Under the pieces are notes generated by a model. That model did not search any database. It was not told the DNA's origin and saw only the letters and a program-made list of their open reading frames with translations. From NCBI RefSeq assembly GCF_900108245.1, contig NZ_FNUY01000011.1, forward strand, positions 124,001 through 188,000: a stretch of DNA of 64,000 bases. The letters run 5' to 3'. The position numbers and the translations under genes are program-made. Source of the stretch: Allobosea lathyri (lineage in GTDB: Bacteria; Pseudomonadota; Alphaproteobacteria; Rhizobiales; Beijerinckiaceae). Positions 1-10,746 of the stretch are shown one piece after another. The first letter of the stretch is position 1. Every line of letters begins with the position of its first letter.

Positions 1-538
1 AAATGATCCCAGTGGCTGGCCCTGGGCGTTCGAGGCGGTGCAATTGATCACACTTGGCCCGTCGGGCCTGACGCATGAGATCGGCGTGGAAAGCCGCGCG
101 GACTCGGCCATGCCGATGGGTCTGGGTGTTCATCCCTATTTCGCGGTGTCGCAGGGCGACCGGATCCGCTTCACCGCTGACGCCTTATGGGAGGCCGATG
201 CCGACGGGTGCGGAAAGCAGCGTCTCCGGCTTTCCGGCAGCGCCCGCCAATACGACTCGGGTCATGGCGAGAAGGACATCACGAGCTACTATGCCGGCTG
301 GGACGGGAATGCCTGGATTCAACGTCATGACGGCACTCAGATTGCGATCCAGACCAGCGCCCCGCTCGACCATCTCGTATTCCACGTGCCGGCTGGCGGG
401 CGTTATCTGTGCCTCGAGCCCGTGAGCCATGTCGCGGACGCCTTCAATCTCGCGGCAGCCGGACAGCCGGAAACCGGGATGCGCGTGCTGAACCCCGGCG
501 AAGCCCTTCGGGCCACGGTGCGGATCGGAGTGGCATGA
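1..538 (+). CDS. Aldose 1-epimerase (galactose mutarotase) family protein, 5' end missing
   Basis: The reading frame is open to the left edge, so only the C-terminal part is present. The first visible residues, reading ...GWPWAFEAVQ, belong to the body of the protein, so the GTG at 38 is not a real start. Mutarotases interconvert alpha and beta anomers of aldoses. Family marks are HPYF (DNA about 130-141), which carries an active-site histidine, and LEPVSH near DNA 416-430, which carries the usual catalytic glutamate. It sits about 100 bp upstream of a sugar- or oligomer-type ABC operon and two sugar-acid dehydratase-like genes, which fits carbohydrate catabolism. The substrate cannot be named. 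Confidence 0.85.
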   Translation, partial: NDPSGWPWAFEAVQLITLGPSGLTHEIGVESRADSAMPMGLGVHPYFAVSQGDRIRFTADALWEADADGCGKQRLRLSGSARQYDSGHGEKDITSYYAGWDGNAWIQRHDGTQIAIQTSAPLDHLVFHVPAGGRYLCLEPVSHVADAFNLAAAGQPETGMRVLNPGEALRATVRIGVA

Positions 539-549
539 TGTGAACAAAC

Positions 550-575
550 CGGGCGGTCGCACCAGCCGCCGCCCG
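550..575 (+). terminator. Stem-loop after aldose epimerase gene
   Basis: A perfect 7-bp inverted repeat, CGGGCGG / CCGCCCG, starts 11 nt after the epimerase stop codon and encloses a 12-nt loop. There is no T-run after it, so it may be a Rho-linked end or an RNA-stability element rather than a classical intrinsic terminator. Confidence 0.45.
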
Positions 576-638
576 ACAGCTTTCGACCCTGAACGACAAG
601 GCCAAAAGGCCGGCAACATCTCAGAGAGGGAGGATGGC

Positions 639-2597
639 ATGAGCAAGGACACCCAACGAGGACCGTATCGGCGCCGAGGTCTCGACCGCCGCGACATGCT
701 GAAGGGGCTTGCCGGCGCAACCGCGCTTTCGGCCCTGCCCCATCAGGCTTTAGCGCAGGCAGCCAAGGAAGCGCCGGCTCTCGCCAAACTGGCGGCGGAC
801 GGCAAGCTGCCGCCGCTGGCCGAGCGCATCTCGGCCAATCCCCTGGTCATCAAGGTCGAGAAGGTCGGCCGCTATGGCGGCTCGCTTAGGCGCGGCCTGC
901 GCGGCTCCTCCGACCATAACGGCATCCTGCGGATGGTCGGCAACCAGGGCCTGGTGCGCTGGAACCTCGCCTTTACCGAAGTCCTGCCCAATGTCGCCGA
1001 CAAATGGGAGGTGAACCCGGATTCGACCGAATTCACCTTCTACCTGCGCAAGGGCATGAAATGGTCCGACGGCAAGCCGTTCACGGCCGATGATGTCGTC
1101 TTCTCGATCGAGGACTGTGCCAAGAACACCGAACTCTACAAATCCGCGCCTTCGGCGATCGTCATCGACAACAAGTCGTGCACCGCGACCAAGGTCGACG
1201 AAACGACGGTGAAATTCACCTTCGCCAGCCCCTATGCGCTGTTCCTGGAGCAGATGGCGACGCCGCTCGGCCAATATCCGACGCTCTTTGCCAAGCATTA
1301 CTGCAGCCAGTTCCACCCCAAATACAATTCCGGCATCGCGGATCTGGTCAAGGCGGCGAACCTGTCCGACTGGGGCACGCTGTTCCGCAACAAATGCGGC
1401 GATATCGAAATTCCCTCGCGCTGGGGCAATGTCGACAAGCCGACGCTCGACCCCTGGGTGGTCAAGGAGGCCTATACCGGCGGCGCAACCCGCGTCGTGA
1501 TGGAGCGCAATCCCTATTTCTGGCAGGTCGACACCGCCGGCAACCAGCTGCCCTATATCGACCGGCTCACCTTCAACATCTCGCAGGACGTCGAGTCGCT
1601 GATGCTCGACGCGATTTCGGGGCGTCTCGACATCCAGGAACGCCATCTCGACACGCTGCAGAACAAGCCGACGCTGTCGCAGAACATGCAGAAGGGCGGC
1701 TACCGCCTGATCGAGCTGATCAGCTCCTCGTCCCAGCAGGTTCAGATCTACCTGAACATGACCCACAAGGACGCGAAGGTCAGGGAGATGTTCGCCAACA
1801 AGGAGTTCCGCAAGGCGCTCTCGCTCGGCATGAACCGCAAGGAGATCATCGACCTCGTCTATCTCGGCCAGTCGCAGCCGCACCAGACCGGGCCGCGTCC
1901 GGGGCACCCCTGGTATCATGCGGGCCTGTCGGAGCAGTTCACCGACCACGACCCGGCCCAGGCCAACGCGATCCTGGACAAGCTCGGCTACGCCAAGAAG
2001 GACGGCAGCGGCATCAGGCTGCGGCCGGACGGACAAAAGGTCTTCTTCGCCATCGACGTGATCCCGACCCTGTATCCCGACCAGGTCGACGCGCTCGAGC
2101 TGGTGAAGCGCCACTGGGCCGAGATCGGCGTCGACATCAAGGTCAATACGATCGAGCGCGCGCTCTACTACACGCGGGGCGACAACAACGACCATGACGC
2201 GGCGGTGTGGCCGGGGCCCGGCGGGCTCGACCCCATGCTCGATCCGCGCGACTACTTTGCCCAGCATACGCAGGGCTCGCGCTACGCCGTTCCCTGGGCG
2301 CAATGGTATGTTTCGGGCGGCAAGGACGGCCAGGAGCCGCCGGAGAGCCAGAAGCAGCGGATGAAGCTGTTCGACCAGGCCCGCGCCACGGCCGATCTGC
2401 AGAAGCGCGCCGCGCTGATGAAGCAGGTCTTCGACCTCACGGCCGATGCATTCGAGACCGTCGGCATCTGCCTTGCGGTCAACGCCTTCGGCATCTGCAA
2501 GAACAACCTGCAGAACGTGCCGGCGCGATACCCCAACGCCTGGACCTGGCCCAATCCCGGCCCGGCTCTGCCACAGCAGTTCTTCTTCGCGACATGA
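639..2597 (+). CDS. Tat-exported ABC transporter substrate-binding protein, family 5 (peptide/oligosaccharide type)
   Basis: Periplasmic binding protein of the SBP_bac_5 (DppA/OppA) family, 652 aa and longer than the usual 520-600. The ATG at 639 is chosen because a GGGAGG ribosome site lies just upstream; an in-frame GTG at 540 has no such site. The N-terminus carries a twin-arginine signal (DRRDMLKG, about residues 15-22) and a hydrophobic stretch ending ALAQA. The family core follows, including the segment RKGMKWSDGKPFTADDVVFS near residue 150. It heads an operon with two permeases and a fused ATPase. Family 5 proteins bind peptides but also oligosaccharides and other solutes. The two sugar-acid dehydratase-like genes downstream argue for a carbohydrate or sugar-acid ligand (inference). 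Confidence 0.9.
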   Translation: MSKDTQRGPYRRRGLDRRDMLKGLAGATALSALPHQALAQAAKEAPALAKLAADGKLPPLAERISANPLVIKVEKVGRYGGSLRRGLRGSSDHNGILRMVGNQGLVRWNLAFTEVLPNVADKWEVNPDSTEFTFYLRKGMKWSDGKPFTADDVVFSIEDCAKNTELYKSAPSAIVIDNKSCTATKVDETTVKFTFASPYALFLEQMATPLGQYPTLFAKHYCSQFHPKYNSGIADLVKAANLSDWGTLFRNKCGDIEIPSRWGNVDKPTLDPWVVKEAYTGGATRVVMERNPYFWQVDTAGNQLPYIDRLTFNISQDVESLMLDAISGRLDIQERHLDTLQNKPTLSQNMQKGGYRLIELISSSSQQVQIYLNMTHKDAKVREMFANKEFRKALSLGMNRKEIIDLVYLGQSQPHQTGPRPGHPWYHAGLSEQFTDHDPAQANAILDKLGYAKKDGSGIRLRPDGQKVFFAIDVIPTLYPDQVDALELVKRHWAEIGVDIKVNTIERALYYTRGDNNDHDAAVWPGPGGLDPMLDPRDYFAQHTQGSRYAVPWAQWYVSGGKDGQEPPESQKQRMKLFDQARATADLQKRAALMKQVFDLTADAFETVGICLAVNAFGICKNNLQNVPARYPNAWTWPNPGPALPQQFFFAT

Positions 2598-2603
2598 GCG
2601 ACA

Positions 2604-2640
2604 GGAGCCCGGCTACGCCTCGGGCGTGATCGGGCTCCTC
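2604..2640 (+). promoter_or_regulatory. Intercistronic stem-loop between binding protein and permease genes
   Basis: A perfect 9-bp inverted repeat (AGGAGCCCG / CGGGCTCCT) with a 19-nt loop begins 7 nt after the binding-protein stop and ends 19 nt before the permease start. Hairpins in this place are known to protect the upstream mRNA from decay or to stop part of the transcripts, giving more binding protein than permease. Confidence 0.6.
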
Positions 2641-2659
2641 CTCCGAAACAGGAAGTGCC

Positions 2660-3646
2660 ATGCTCCGCTTCATCGCAAAGCGCCTCCTCTGGATGGTGCC
2701 TTCTCTGGTCGTCGTCAGCTTTCTGGCGTTCGTGCTGATCCAGCTACCTCCGGGCGACTACGTCACGACCTATATCGCGACGCTCGCAGCCTCGAACGAA
2801 GTCGTCGATCAAAACACCGCGGCCGATCTGCGTGCCCGGTTCGGGCTCGATCAGCCCATGATCGTCCAGTACTTCAAATGGATCACCAACATCCTGCTCA
2901 GGGGCGATTTCGGCCTGAGCTTCGAGTGGCAGCAGCCGGTCGGAGACCTGATCTGGGAACGGATGGCGCTGACGCTGGTGCTGACCTTCTCGACGCTGCT
3001 CGCCACCTGGGGCATCGCGCTGCCGATCGGCATTTTCTCGGCGGTCAAGAAATACTCGATCGGCGACTACATCGTCACCTTCTTCAGCTTCCTAGGCCTC
3101 GCTGTTCCCAGTTTCCTGCTTGCACTCGTGCTCATGTATGTCGCGGCGGTCGAGTTCGGGCAGGAGGTCGGCGGGCTCTTTTCCGAACAGTACCTGACGG
3201 CGCCGTGGAGCATCGGCAAGGTCATCGACCTGCTCCAGCATCTCTGGATCCCCGTCATCATCCTGGCCGTCTCCGGCACAGCCAGCCTGATCCGCGTCAT
3301 GCGCGCCAACATGCTGGACGAACTGCACAAGCCCTATGTGACGACGGCGCGCGCCAAGGGCCTTTCCGAATTCCACCTGCTGGTGAAATACCCGGTTCGC
3401 CTCGCCCTCAACCCGTTCATCTCGACGATTTCCTGGCTGCTGCCGAACCTGGTCTCCGGTTCGATCATCGTCGCCATCGTGCTGAGCCTGCCGACCGCAG
3501 GACCGCTCCTGCTTCAGTCGCTGATGAGCCAGGACATGTATCTGGCCGGCGCCTTCGTATTGCTGATCTGCGCGCTGACCCTGATCGGCTCGCTCATCAG
3601 CGACATCCTGCTCGCCCTCGTCGATCCTCGCATCAGGCTGGAATAA
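2660..3646 (+). CDS. ABC transporter permease, DppB/OppB type
   Basis: Inner-membrane subunit of the binding-protein-dependent importer, 328 aa. The N-terminus (MLRFIAKRLLWMVPSLVVVSFLAF) has the usual OppB-type first membrane segment. The coupling EAA region appears around residues 215-240 (VTTARAKGLSEFHLLVKYPVR), where the ATPase docks. AGGAAG precedes the ATG. It ends 3 bp before the next permease gene, so the two are co-translated. Confidence 0.92.
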   Translation: MLRFIAKRLLWMVPSLVVVSFLAFVLIQLPPGDYVTTYIATLAASNEVVDQNTAADLRARFGLDQPMIVQYFKWITNILLRGDFGLSFEWQQPVGDLIWERMALTLVLTFSTLLATWGIALPIGIFSAVKKYSIGDYIVTFFSFLGLAVPSFLLALVLMYVAAVEFGQEVGGLFSEQYLTAPWSIGKVIDLLQHLWIPVIILAVSGTASLIRVMRANMLDELHKPYVTTARAKGLSEFHLLVKYPVRLALNPFISTISWLLPNLVSGSIIVAIVLSLPTAGPLLLQSLMSQDMYLAGAFVLLICALTLIGSLISDILLALVDPRIRLE

Positions 3647-3649
3647 GCC

Positions 3650-4773
3650 ATGACCGACAGCGCTCTTTCATCCATCGACAGCAAGCGACTGGCCGTCGCC
3701 TCGCAATGGCAACTCGTCTGGTGGGCATTCAAGCGCCACCATCTCGCCATGGCCGGACTTGTCGTCACGGTGTTCCTCTACATCATCGCCATCGCGCCGG
3801 GCTTCTTCGCCATCAACGATCCCTCGCAACAGAATGCGCGGGCAGCCTTTCATCCGCCGCAGACGATCCATTTCATCGACAGGGGGGCGGATGGGAGCTG
3901 GTCGTTTCGCCCCTTCATCCACCCCAACGTGTTCAAGCGCGACCCGCAAACGCTCTCGGCCGTCTATAGCGAGGACAAGACCCGCCGGAGCTATGTCAGG
4001 TTCTTCGGCGAAGGCTACGAATACAAGCTCTTCGGCCTGTTCAGCACGACAGCCCACCTCATCGCCTCGGAGAACAAGACCCAGCCGATCTTCCTGCTCG
4101 GGGCCGACCGCCTCGGCCGCTGCGTCTTCAGCCGCATCATGCAGGGCGCCCAGATCTCCCTGTCGGTCGGCCTGGTCGGCGTCCTGCTCTCCCTGACGAT
4201 CGGCATCCTGCTCGGCGGCATCTCCGGCTATTTCGGCGGGCGGATCGACTTCGCGGTGCAGCGCGTCATCGAATTCGTGCTGTCTCTGCCGAGCATCCCG
4301 ATCTGGCTCGCTCTGTCGGCCGCCCTGCCCCAGGATTGGCCGGCGACACTGAATTATTTCATGATCACGCTGATCCTGTCGCTCACGGGCTGGGCCCAGC
4401 TTGCCCGGGTCGTGCGAGGCCGCTTCCTGAGCTTGCGCACCGAGGAGTTCGTCACCGCGGCCCGCCTCGACGGCGCCTCGGAGGGGCGGGTGATCTTTCG
4501 CCACATGCTGCCCAGCTTCGCCAGCCACATCATCGCGTCGATCTCCCTGGCGATCCCCGCGATGATCCTGGCCGAAACCTCGCTGAGCTTTCTCGGCCTG
4601 GGACTGCAGCCGCCGACCATCTCCTGGGGCGTGCTGCTGCGCGAAGCCCAGAACATCCGCTCCATCGCGACCGCGCCCTGGCTGTTTGCTCCCGGCGTCG
4701 CCGTGGTGATCGCCGTGATCGCCCTCAACTTCCTGGGAGACGGACTGCGCGACGCAGCCGATCCGTACAACAA

Positions 4774-4777
<4 letters not shown>
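3650..4777 (+). CDS. ABC transporter permease, DppC/OppC type
   Basis: Second membrane subunit, 375 aa, longer than the usual 280-310. It has an extended region between the first membrane segment (about residues 30-55) and the permease core; that region (about 60-150) is hydrophilic and probably periplasmic. The EAA motif is TAARLDGASEGRVIFRHMLP near residue 270. The stop overlaps the next gene's start in an ATGA, which implies translational coupling to the ATPase. Confidence 0.92.
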
Positions 4778-6501
<1,724 letters not shown>

Positions 6502-6520
6502 TTAAACCGCGGAACCTCCC

Positions 6521-7744
6521 ATGAAGATCGTCGATATCAAGACCTTCCTGATGCATGCGGGCGCGCCCAGCCTCAAGAGCTGGGCATCCGACGGATCGTT
6601 CGGCGCGCAGCAATTCTCGAAGAACCTCACCGGCAGCCGCAACTGGCTGTTCGTCAAGGTCGTCACGGACGAGGGCATCACCGGGATCGGCGAATGCTCG
6701 GGCTGGCCTCGCGTCATCAGGACGGCGGTCGAGGATTTGAAGTCGCTGCTCGTCGGCGAGGATCCCACGCATATCGAGCGGCTCTGGCAGAAGATGCAGA
6801 TCGCCATCATGGGCCACGGCATGACCGGCGTCGTCGGTGCCGGCGCGATGACCGGCATCGACATGGCGCTGTGGGACATCAAGGGCAAGGCGTTGAACAC
6901 GCCGGTCTGGAATCTGCTCGGCGGCAAGCTGCGCGACAGGATCCGCATCTACGGCCACGCCAACACGCCGGAGACGGCGCTCTCGCTGAAACAGCGCGGC
7001 GTCACCGCCATCAAATGCGGCGGCGTCTCCGATCCCGTCAGGAAAGTTGCAAGCCTGCGCGAGGCTGTTGGAGCGGAGATGGACATCGCCATCGACCTGC
7101 ATGGCCCGCCATGGCTGACACCGGCGGACGCGACGCAGTTCTGCCGCGCCCTCGAGCCGTACAGGATGATGTGGGTCGAGGACCCGATCGCGCCCGACAA
7201 TCTCGACGGCTATGCCCGCATCCGCAACCATTCCTCCGTGACGCTGGCGGCGGGCGAACGTATGGCGACGATCTTCGGCGAGCGCGAGTTGATCGAGCGC
7301 GATCTGATCGATGTGGTGCAGCCCGACACCGGGCGCGCCGGCGGCATCACGCAGATGAAGAAGATCGCGGCGATGGCGGAGGCGCACCACATCATGCTGG
7401 CGCCGCATTCCGGCTCGCTCGGGCCGGTCGCGGAATACGCCGCCCTCCATCTCCTCGCGAGCTGCCCGAACGGGCTCGTTCTCGAACGCATCGAGGATGA
7501 TTGGGAGGGCCGCGCCAAGACTGTCATCCCGCATCCGGTTTCACGCGACGGCTATATCGACGTCCCCGACGCTCCCGGTCTCGGCGTCGAGATCGACGAG
7601 GATTTCGTCGCGCAATGGCCAAGCGAGATGAACGTCTCGATCCCCGTCACCGAGGGGGCCGGCTCCTATGCGCAGGGTACCTTCCGCGAGCATGTCTATG
7701 TGCAGACCCGCTGGCGGCGGGGCGTCTATTTTCCGAAGGACTGA
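6521..7744 (+). CDS. Enolase-superfamily enzyme, galactonate-dehydratase-like
   Basis: A 407-aa member of the mandelate racemase/muconate lactonising enzyme group. These enzymes abstract the proton alpha to a carboxylate using Mg2+, and in sugar-acid dehydratases water is then lost. Readable active-site parts are AIKCG (Lys about 165), DLHG with metal-ligand Asp about 192 and His about 194, WVEDP (Glu about 220), GER (Glu about 246) and APH (His about 296). The Asp-x-His arrangement with a second His is that of galactonate-type dehydratases. It probably acts on a sugar acid imported by the upstream ABC system. The precise substrate is not readable. Confidence 0.82.
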   Translation: MKIVDIKTFLMHAGAPSLKSWASDGSFGAQQFSKNLTGSRNWLFVKVVTDEGITGIGECSGWPRVIRTAVEDLKSLLVGEDPTHIERLWQKMQIAIMGHGMTGVVGAGAMTGIDMALWDIKGKALNTPVWNLLGGKLRDRIRIYGHANTPETALSLKQRGVTAIKCGGVSDPVRKVASLREAVGAEMDIAIDLHGPPWLTPADATQFCRALEPYRMMWVEDPIAPDNLDGYARIRNHSSVTLAAGERMATIFGERELIERDLIDVVQPDTGRAGGITQMKKIAAMAEAHHIMLAPHSGSLGPVAEYAALHLLASCPNGLVLERIEDDWEGRAKTVIPHPVSRDGYIDVPDAPGLGVEIDEDFVAQWPSEMNVSIPVTEGAGSYAQGTFREHVYVQTRWRRGVYFPKD

Positions 7745-7748
7745 GCCG

Positions 7749-8951
7749 ATGAAGATCGACCGCCTGCGAGTCTACATGTCGCGCGACAAGGACCGGCCCC
7801 GCGTCGTCGTCGCCATCGACACCGATGACGGCCTGACCGGCTGGGGCGAATGCTACAATCACGGCCCCGACAAGGCGCTCCCGCCGCTGCTCGACTATCT
7901 GTTCGAGTTCATCCGCGGACAGGACCCGCGGCGGATCGAGCATCTCATCCTCTATCTGCTCCAGCAGAGCCGCTTCCCGCCCGGAGCGCTCGGGCTGGCG
8001 GCGATCTCGGCGATCGATCATTGCCTCTGGGACATCTCGGCCAAGGCGCTGGGCGTACCCGTCTACATGCTGCTCGGCGGCCATGTGCGCGACCGCGTGC
8101 GCGTCTATGCCGGCGTCTATACCGCGCCGGACGCGGCCATCGCGCGCGACCAGTTCGATGCGCTGAACGCGCAATGGGGTCTGACGGCGTTCAAGCTCAG
8201 CCCCTACCGAATTGACATGCATGCGCACCGCTGGGGCGAGGTCGTGCGCACCAGCGCCGACTATTTCCGAAGCCTGCGCGAGACGGTGCGATCAGACTAC
8301 GACATCGCCTTCGACGCTCATGCCAAGATCTTCGAGCCCCAGCAGGCCATGCAGCTCGGCAATGCATTGGCACCCTACGACCCGCTCTTCTTCGAGGAGC
8401 CGATCCGGCCCGAGAATATCGAGGCCTGGGGCGAGCTGAATCGCGGGCTCGCCTGCACGCTGGCGACGGGCGAGTCGCTCTACAGCCGGTTCGAGTTTCT
8501 GCGGCTGCTCTCGGTCAAGGGCTGCGACATCATCCAGCCCGACATCTGCGTCGTCGGCGGATTGCTCGAGATGCGCAAGATCGCCGCCATCGCCGAGGCG
8601 CACTACGTGACCATCGCGCCCCACAACCCGATGGGCCCCCTGGCCACCGCCGTGAACCTGCATTTCTCGGCCGCGCAGCCCAATTTCCGAATTCTCGAAT
8701 ACAGGCTCCCGCATGGTCCCAACTACGCCTTCGGCGACGGCAGCGGCGACGCCAACGCGCAACCCGACCGTTCGCAGGGAGCCTGGTACGTCAAGGACCC
8801 CTATCTGCCGAAGGATGGCCATCTCGAACTGCGGCCCGATCGTCCGGGCTGGGGTGTCGAGATGGACATGGATGTGCTCGCCAAGGAGGACTACGTCCAC
8901 TGGGAGCGCAAGGTGCCGCGCCGCCCCGACGGTTCGACAGCCTATGCCTGA
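7749..8951 (+). CDS. Enolase-superfamily enzyme, sugar-acid dehydratase-like (RspA/galactonate-dehydratase group)
   Basis: 400 aa, starting 4 bp after the preceding gene; the ATG at 7749 is preceded by a short purine stretch (GGACTGAG). The metal ligands and catalytic groups read FKLSPYR (Lys on strand 2), FDAHAK (Asp about 189, His about 191), FFEEP, TGES and IAPHNPMGP. Compared with its neighbour it has a long C-terminal segment (about residues 320-365) rich in charged residues. Two different dehydratase-like enzymes in tandem suggest an epimer pair of sugar acids or successive steps. This is the last gene of the first operon. Confidence 0.82.
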   Translation: MKIDRLRVYMSRDKDRPRVVVAIDTDDGLTGWGECYNHGPDKALPPLLDYLFEFIRGQDPRRIEHLILYLLQQSRFPPGALGLAAISAIDHCLWDISAKALGVPVYMLLGGHVRDRVRVYAGVYTAPDAAIARDQFDALNAQWGLTAFKLSPYRIDMHAHRWGEVVRTSADYFRSLRETVRSDYDIAFDAHAKIFEPQQAMQLGNALAPYDPLFFEEPIRPENIEAWGELNRGLACTLATGESLYSRFEFLRLLSVKGCDIIQPDICVVGGLLEMRKIAAIAEAHYVTIAPHNPMGPLATAVNLHFSAAQPNFRILEYRLPHGPNYAFGDGSGDANAQPDRSQGAWYVKDPYLPKDGHLELRPDRPGWGVEMDMDVLAKEDYVHWERKVPRRPDGSTAYA

Positions 8952-9422
8952 CGCAAGCCGCGAGCCCTCGGGGACAGGGAATCAACGCCGCCGGGGGCTC
9001 TCGCTCGGGCAGCGGTTGCGCTCGACATATGCGTTGAGGGCGCCGAGTTCCTGAATGACCTCGGCGCGGCGCCGGCTGCGCCTATGCTGCAGCCACGGCT
9101 ACCGCGTATCGGTGCGAGAAGCGAGAGGCGCGCGGCAGCGTTTCCCGCATGTCGCCCCGAGGTTATCGATCAGCTTCAGCCCGCGGAGCAGGGTATGGAG
9201 AGGGAGCGCCGCTGCCTCCCAACAGCGGGCTCCCTCTCCGCAGGCACCCGCCTGCGCTCGGCCCCTACCTTCGAGTGCCATGTGCCGCCTGGCCCATTCC
9301 GAAGTTGGAAGACGAGCGGCCGATCTTTTAAGCAATGCCTGCAATCGCGCCGATTACGGTCGAATTAACTGGACGACATGTACCCGGCCCGCCCCGGACA
9401 TCCGATGCGGGCCGCATCGCGA
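8952..9422. other. Non-coding gap between the first catabolic operon and small genes
   Basis: About 470 bp without a credible gene. Short open frames here have unusual arginine- and proline-rich translations and no ribosome site. It holds an imperfect GAGCCC/GGGCTC pair at 8962-9000 close after the last dehydratase gene, and a strong hairpin at 9197-9239. Confidence 0.6.
9197..9239. repeat. Long two-part hairpin
   Basis: A perfect 11-bp inverted repeat (GGAGAGGGAGC / GCTCCCTCTCC) encloses a second 5-bp pair (CGCTG / CAGCG) and an 8-nt terminal loop. No T-run follows. It is far (245 bp) from the upstream stop, so it is either a bidirectional transcription end or an RNA structure. Confidence 0.55.
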
Positions 9423-9647
9423 TTACCGATAGTGACGGCGGCGATGACGATGGCGTGGCGGCAACGGCCGGCGATAACGACGGCGGAGGCGATGATACTG
9501 CGAGAATTCCGCATCGGTCTCGTCCAGCGCTGCCGCATTGGCGGCCGGCAGGGCTTCGGCCTTCGCCGTCTCACTCAGCGCGACGGCGCCCACGGCACTC
9601 GCGGCGATACCGCCCAACAGGGCCGTCAAAAACGAACGTCTATCCAA
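9423..9647 (-). CDS. Small Tat-signal protein with Arg/His-rich tail
   Basis: A 74-aa protein. The start is taken as TTG at 9647 because AAGGAG lies 7 nt upstream; a longer in-frame ATG at 9692 would bring glycine- and proline-rich residues before the signal and has no comparable site. The N-terminus (DRRSFLTALLGG) is a twin-arginine signal followed by a hydrophobic stretch and an AKA cleavage-like site. The C-terminal 25 residues are mostly Arg, His, Tyr and Pro. Short proteins of this design are common in Rhizobiales and are sometimes labelled protamine-like; their role is unknown. The basic tail could bind nucleic acid, heme or metal (inference). Confidence 0.65.
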   Translation of the reverse strand: MDRRSFLTALLGGIAASAVGAVALSETAKAEALPAANAAALDETDAEFSQYHRLRRRYRRPLPPRHRHRRRHYR

Positions 9648-9790
9648 TGCTTCTCTCCTTCTGGCTCCCCCACCGGGGCCGGGCGCCGCCAAGAGGGACC
9701 GTGCAGGGTTTACAAAGAATGACGGCGATTGCCGGCACGTCGTCGCATGCGCGAGCGGAGGCCGGGTTTTCGACCCTGTGGAGATCGGTT

Positions 9791-10159
9791 TCAGGCTCGG
9801 GCATCCAACATCGCGCGCAGCTCGGAAACCATGCTTTCATCGAAGCTGATATCGAGGTCTATCCCGGCTCGCGTCTTGGTCCTCAGGATCAACGTCCCGT
9901 CATCCGCAATCGCGAAACTTGTCCGCTCGGCCATGACGGCGCTCAGAACGTCAGCCTTCGACACTGTGCCCCGGGTCTCGGCGGCATGCATGGCGGCCCC
10001 TTCGAAGCGTGAGAGGAATTCGCCTTCGAGCAGATGAGGAATGTGAAGGATGAAGCGGCGCCCATTGCTGTCGGTCAGGTCGAGGCAGCTGTTCTTGCCG
10101 CCCGGCGAGGCGCCGTGGCCATTGACGGCGCTCAATACGATCGTTGCAGGCTCTGTCAT
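9791..10159 (-). CDS. Hypothetical protein, 122 aa
   Basis: No family recognised. The composition is that of a normal soluble protein (acidic and hydrophobic residues well mixed, ending in the amphipathic stretch SFDESMVSELRAMLDA), unlike the arginine-rich shadow frames around it. No signal peptide or membrane segment is visible. The ribosome site before the ATG at 10159 is weak. It is oriented like the small Tat protein gene downstream of it, 143 bp apart. Confidence 0.6.
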   Translation of the reverse strand: MTEPATIVLSAVNGHGASPGGKNSCLDLTDSNGRRFILHIPHLLEGEFLSRFEGAAMHAAETRGTVSKADVLSAVMAERTSFAIADDGTLILRTKTRAGIDLDISFDESMVSELRAMLDARA

Positions 10160-10401
10160 GTCGAAGATCCGGGGCTGGTAACGTCGGCCGCATCATTAGC
10201 GGTGTCGCGGCAAAACTACGACAGGGTCTGTCTGCCCCGCCAATCGTGCGATGAACGCTGCCGAAGCCAAGTCCCATTTGACGGAGGATCGCGCCATGCC
10301 CGCACGTGCGTCCAGATGAACAACAGCCGTCTTTTTCGTTCACGTGCGATTGCGCTCTGACCCTGTCTTAATGGACGCACGCTAAACAGGGAGAACCGCA
10401 C

Positions 10402-10671
10402 ATGCGAAAACTGATCATGGCCGCTGGTATTGCCGTCGGCGCGTTCGCCGCGATGCCGTCTGCGACAATCGCAGCACCGGTCGCCACCCAGAACGCAATG
10501 ACGACGCAGACGGATGTCGAGGTGGTACAATATGGCCGCGGCGAGTATCGTCGTGACTGGCGTTATAGCCGCCGCCATTGGGACCGACCCGGCAACGGTT
10601 ATGGACGTCGCTACCATGGGCCGCCTCCGCACGCGCGGGCTTACGGCCGACGCAACCATTATCGCTACTGA
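10402..10671 (+). CDS. Small exported basic protein, 89 aa
   Basis: The ATG follows AGGGAGAA by about 7 nt. Residues 1-25 form a Sec signal peptide (RKLIMAAGIAVGAFAAMPSATIAAP). The mature part is rich in Arg, Tyr, Trp, His and Gly (e.g. GRGEYRRDWRYSRRHW), with no recognised domain. It resembles in style, though not in clear sequence, the short protein encoded at 9423-9647. It is probably a periplasmic or surface-bound small protein. A strong terminator-like hairpin follows. Confidence 0.68.
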   Translation: MRKLIMAAGIAVGAFAAMPSATIAAPVATQNAMTTQTDVEVVQYGRGEYRRDWRYSRRHWDRPGNGYGRRYHGPPPHARAYGRRNHYRY

Positions 10672-10680
10672 TGAGTTTAA

Positions 10681-10713
10681 CGCTCGCGCCCGCTCATCGG
10701 CGGTGCGCGAGCG
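10681..10713 (+). terminator. Terminator-like hairpin after small exported protein gene
   Basis: CGCTCGCGC pairs with GCGCGAGCG (9 bp, perfect), and an inner CCGC / GCGG extends the stem to 13 bp with one bulged T. It starts 10 nt after the stop codon. ATTTTG lies 8-13 nt downstream. Confidence 0.65.
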
Positions 10714-10746
10714 CCCATTGGATTTTGAAACGGAAAGGACGCCGCG

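Noticed and set aside
9055..9432. Plus-strand open frame in the gap after the first operon
   Set aside because: No ribosome site, Arg/Pro/Ser-rich translation, overlaps a strong hairpin and the opposite-strand Tat protein gene.
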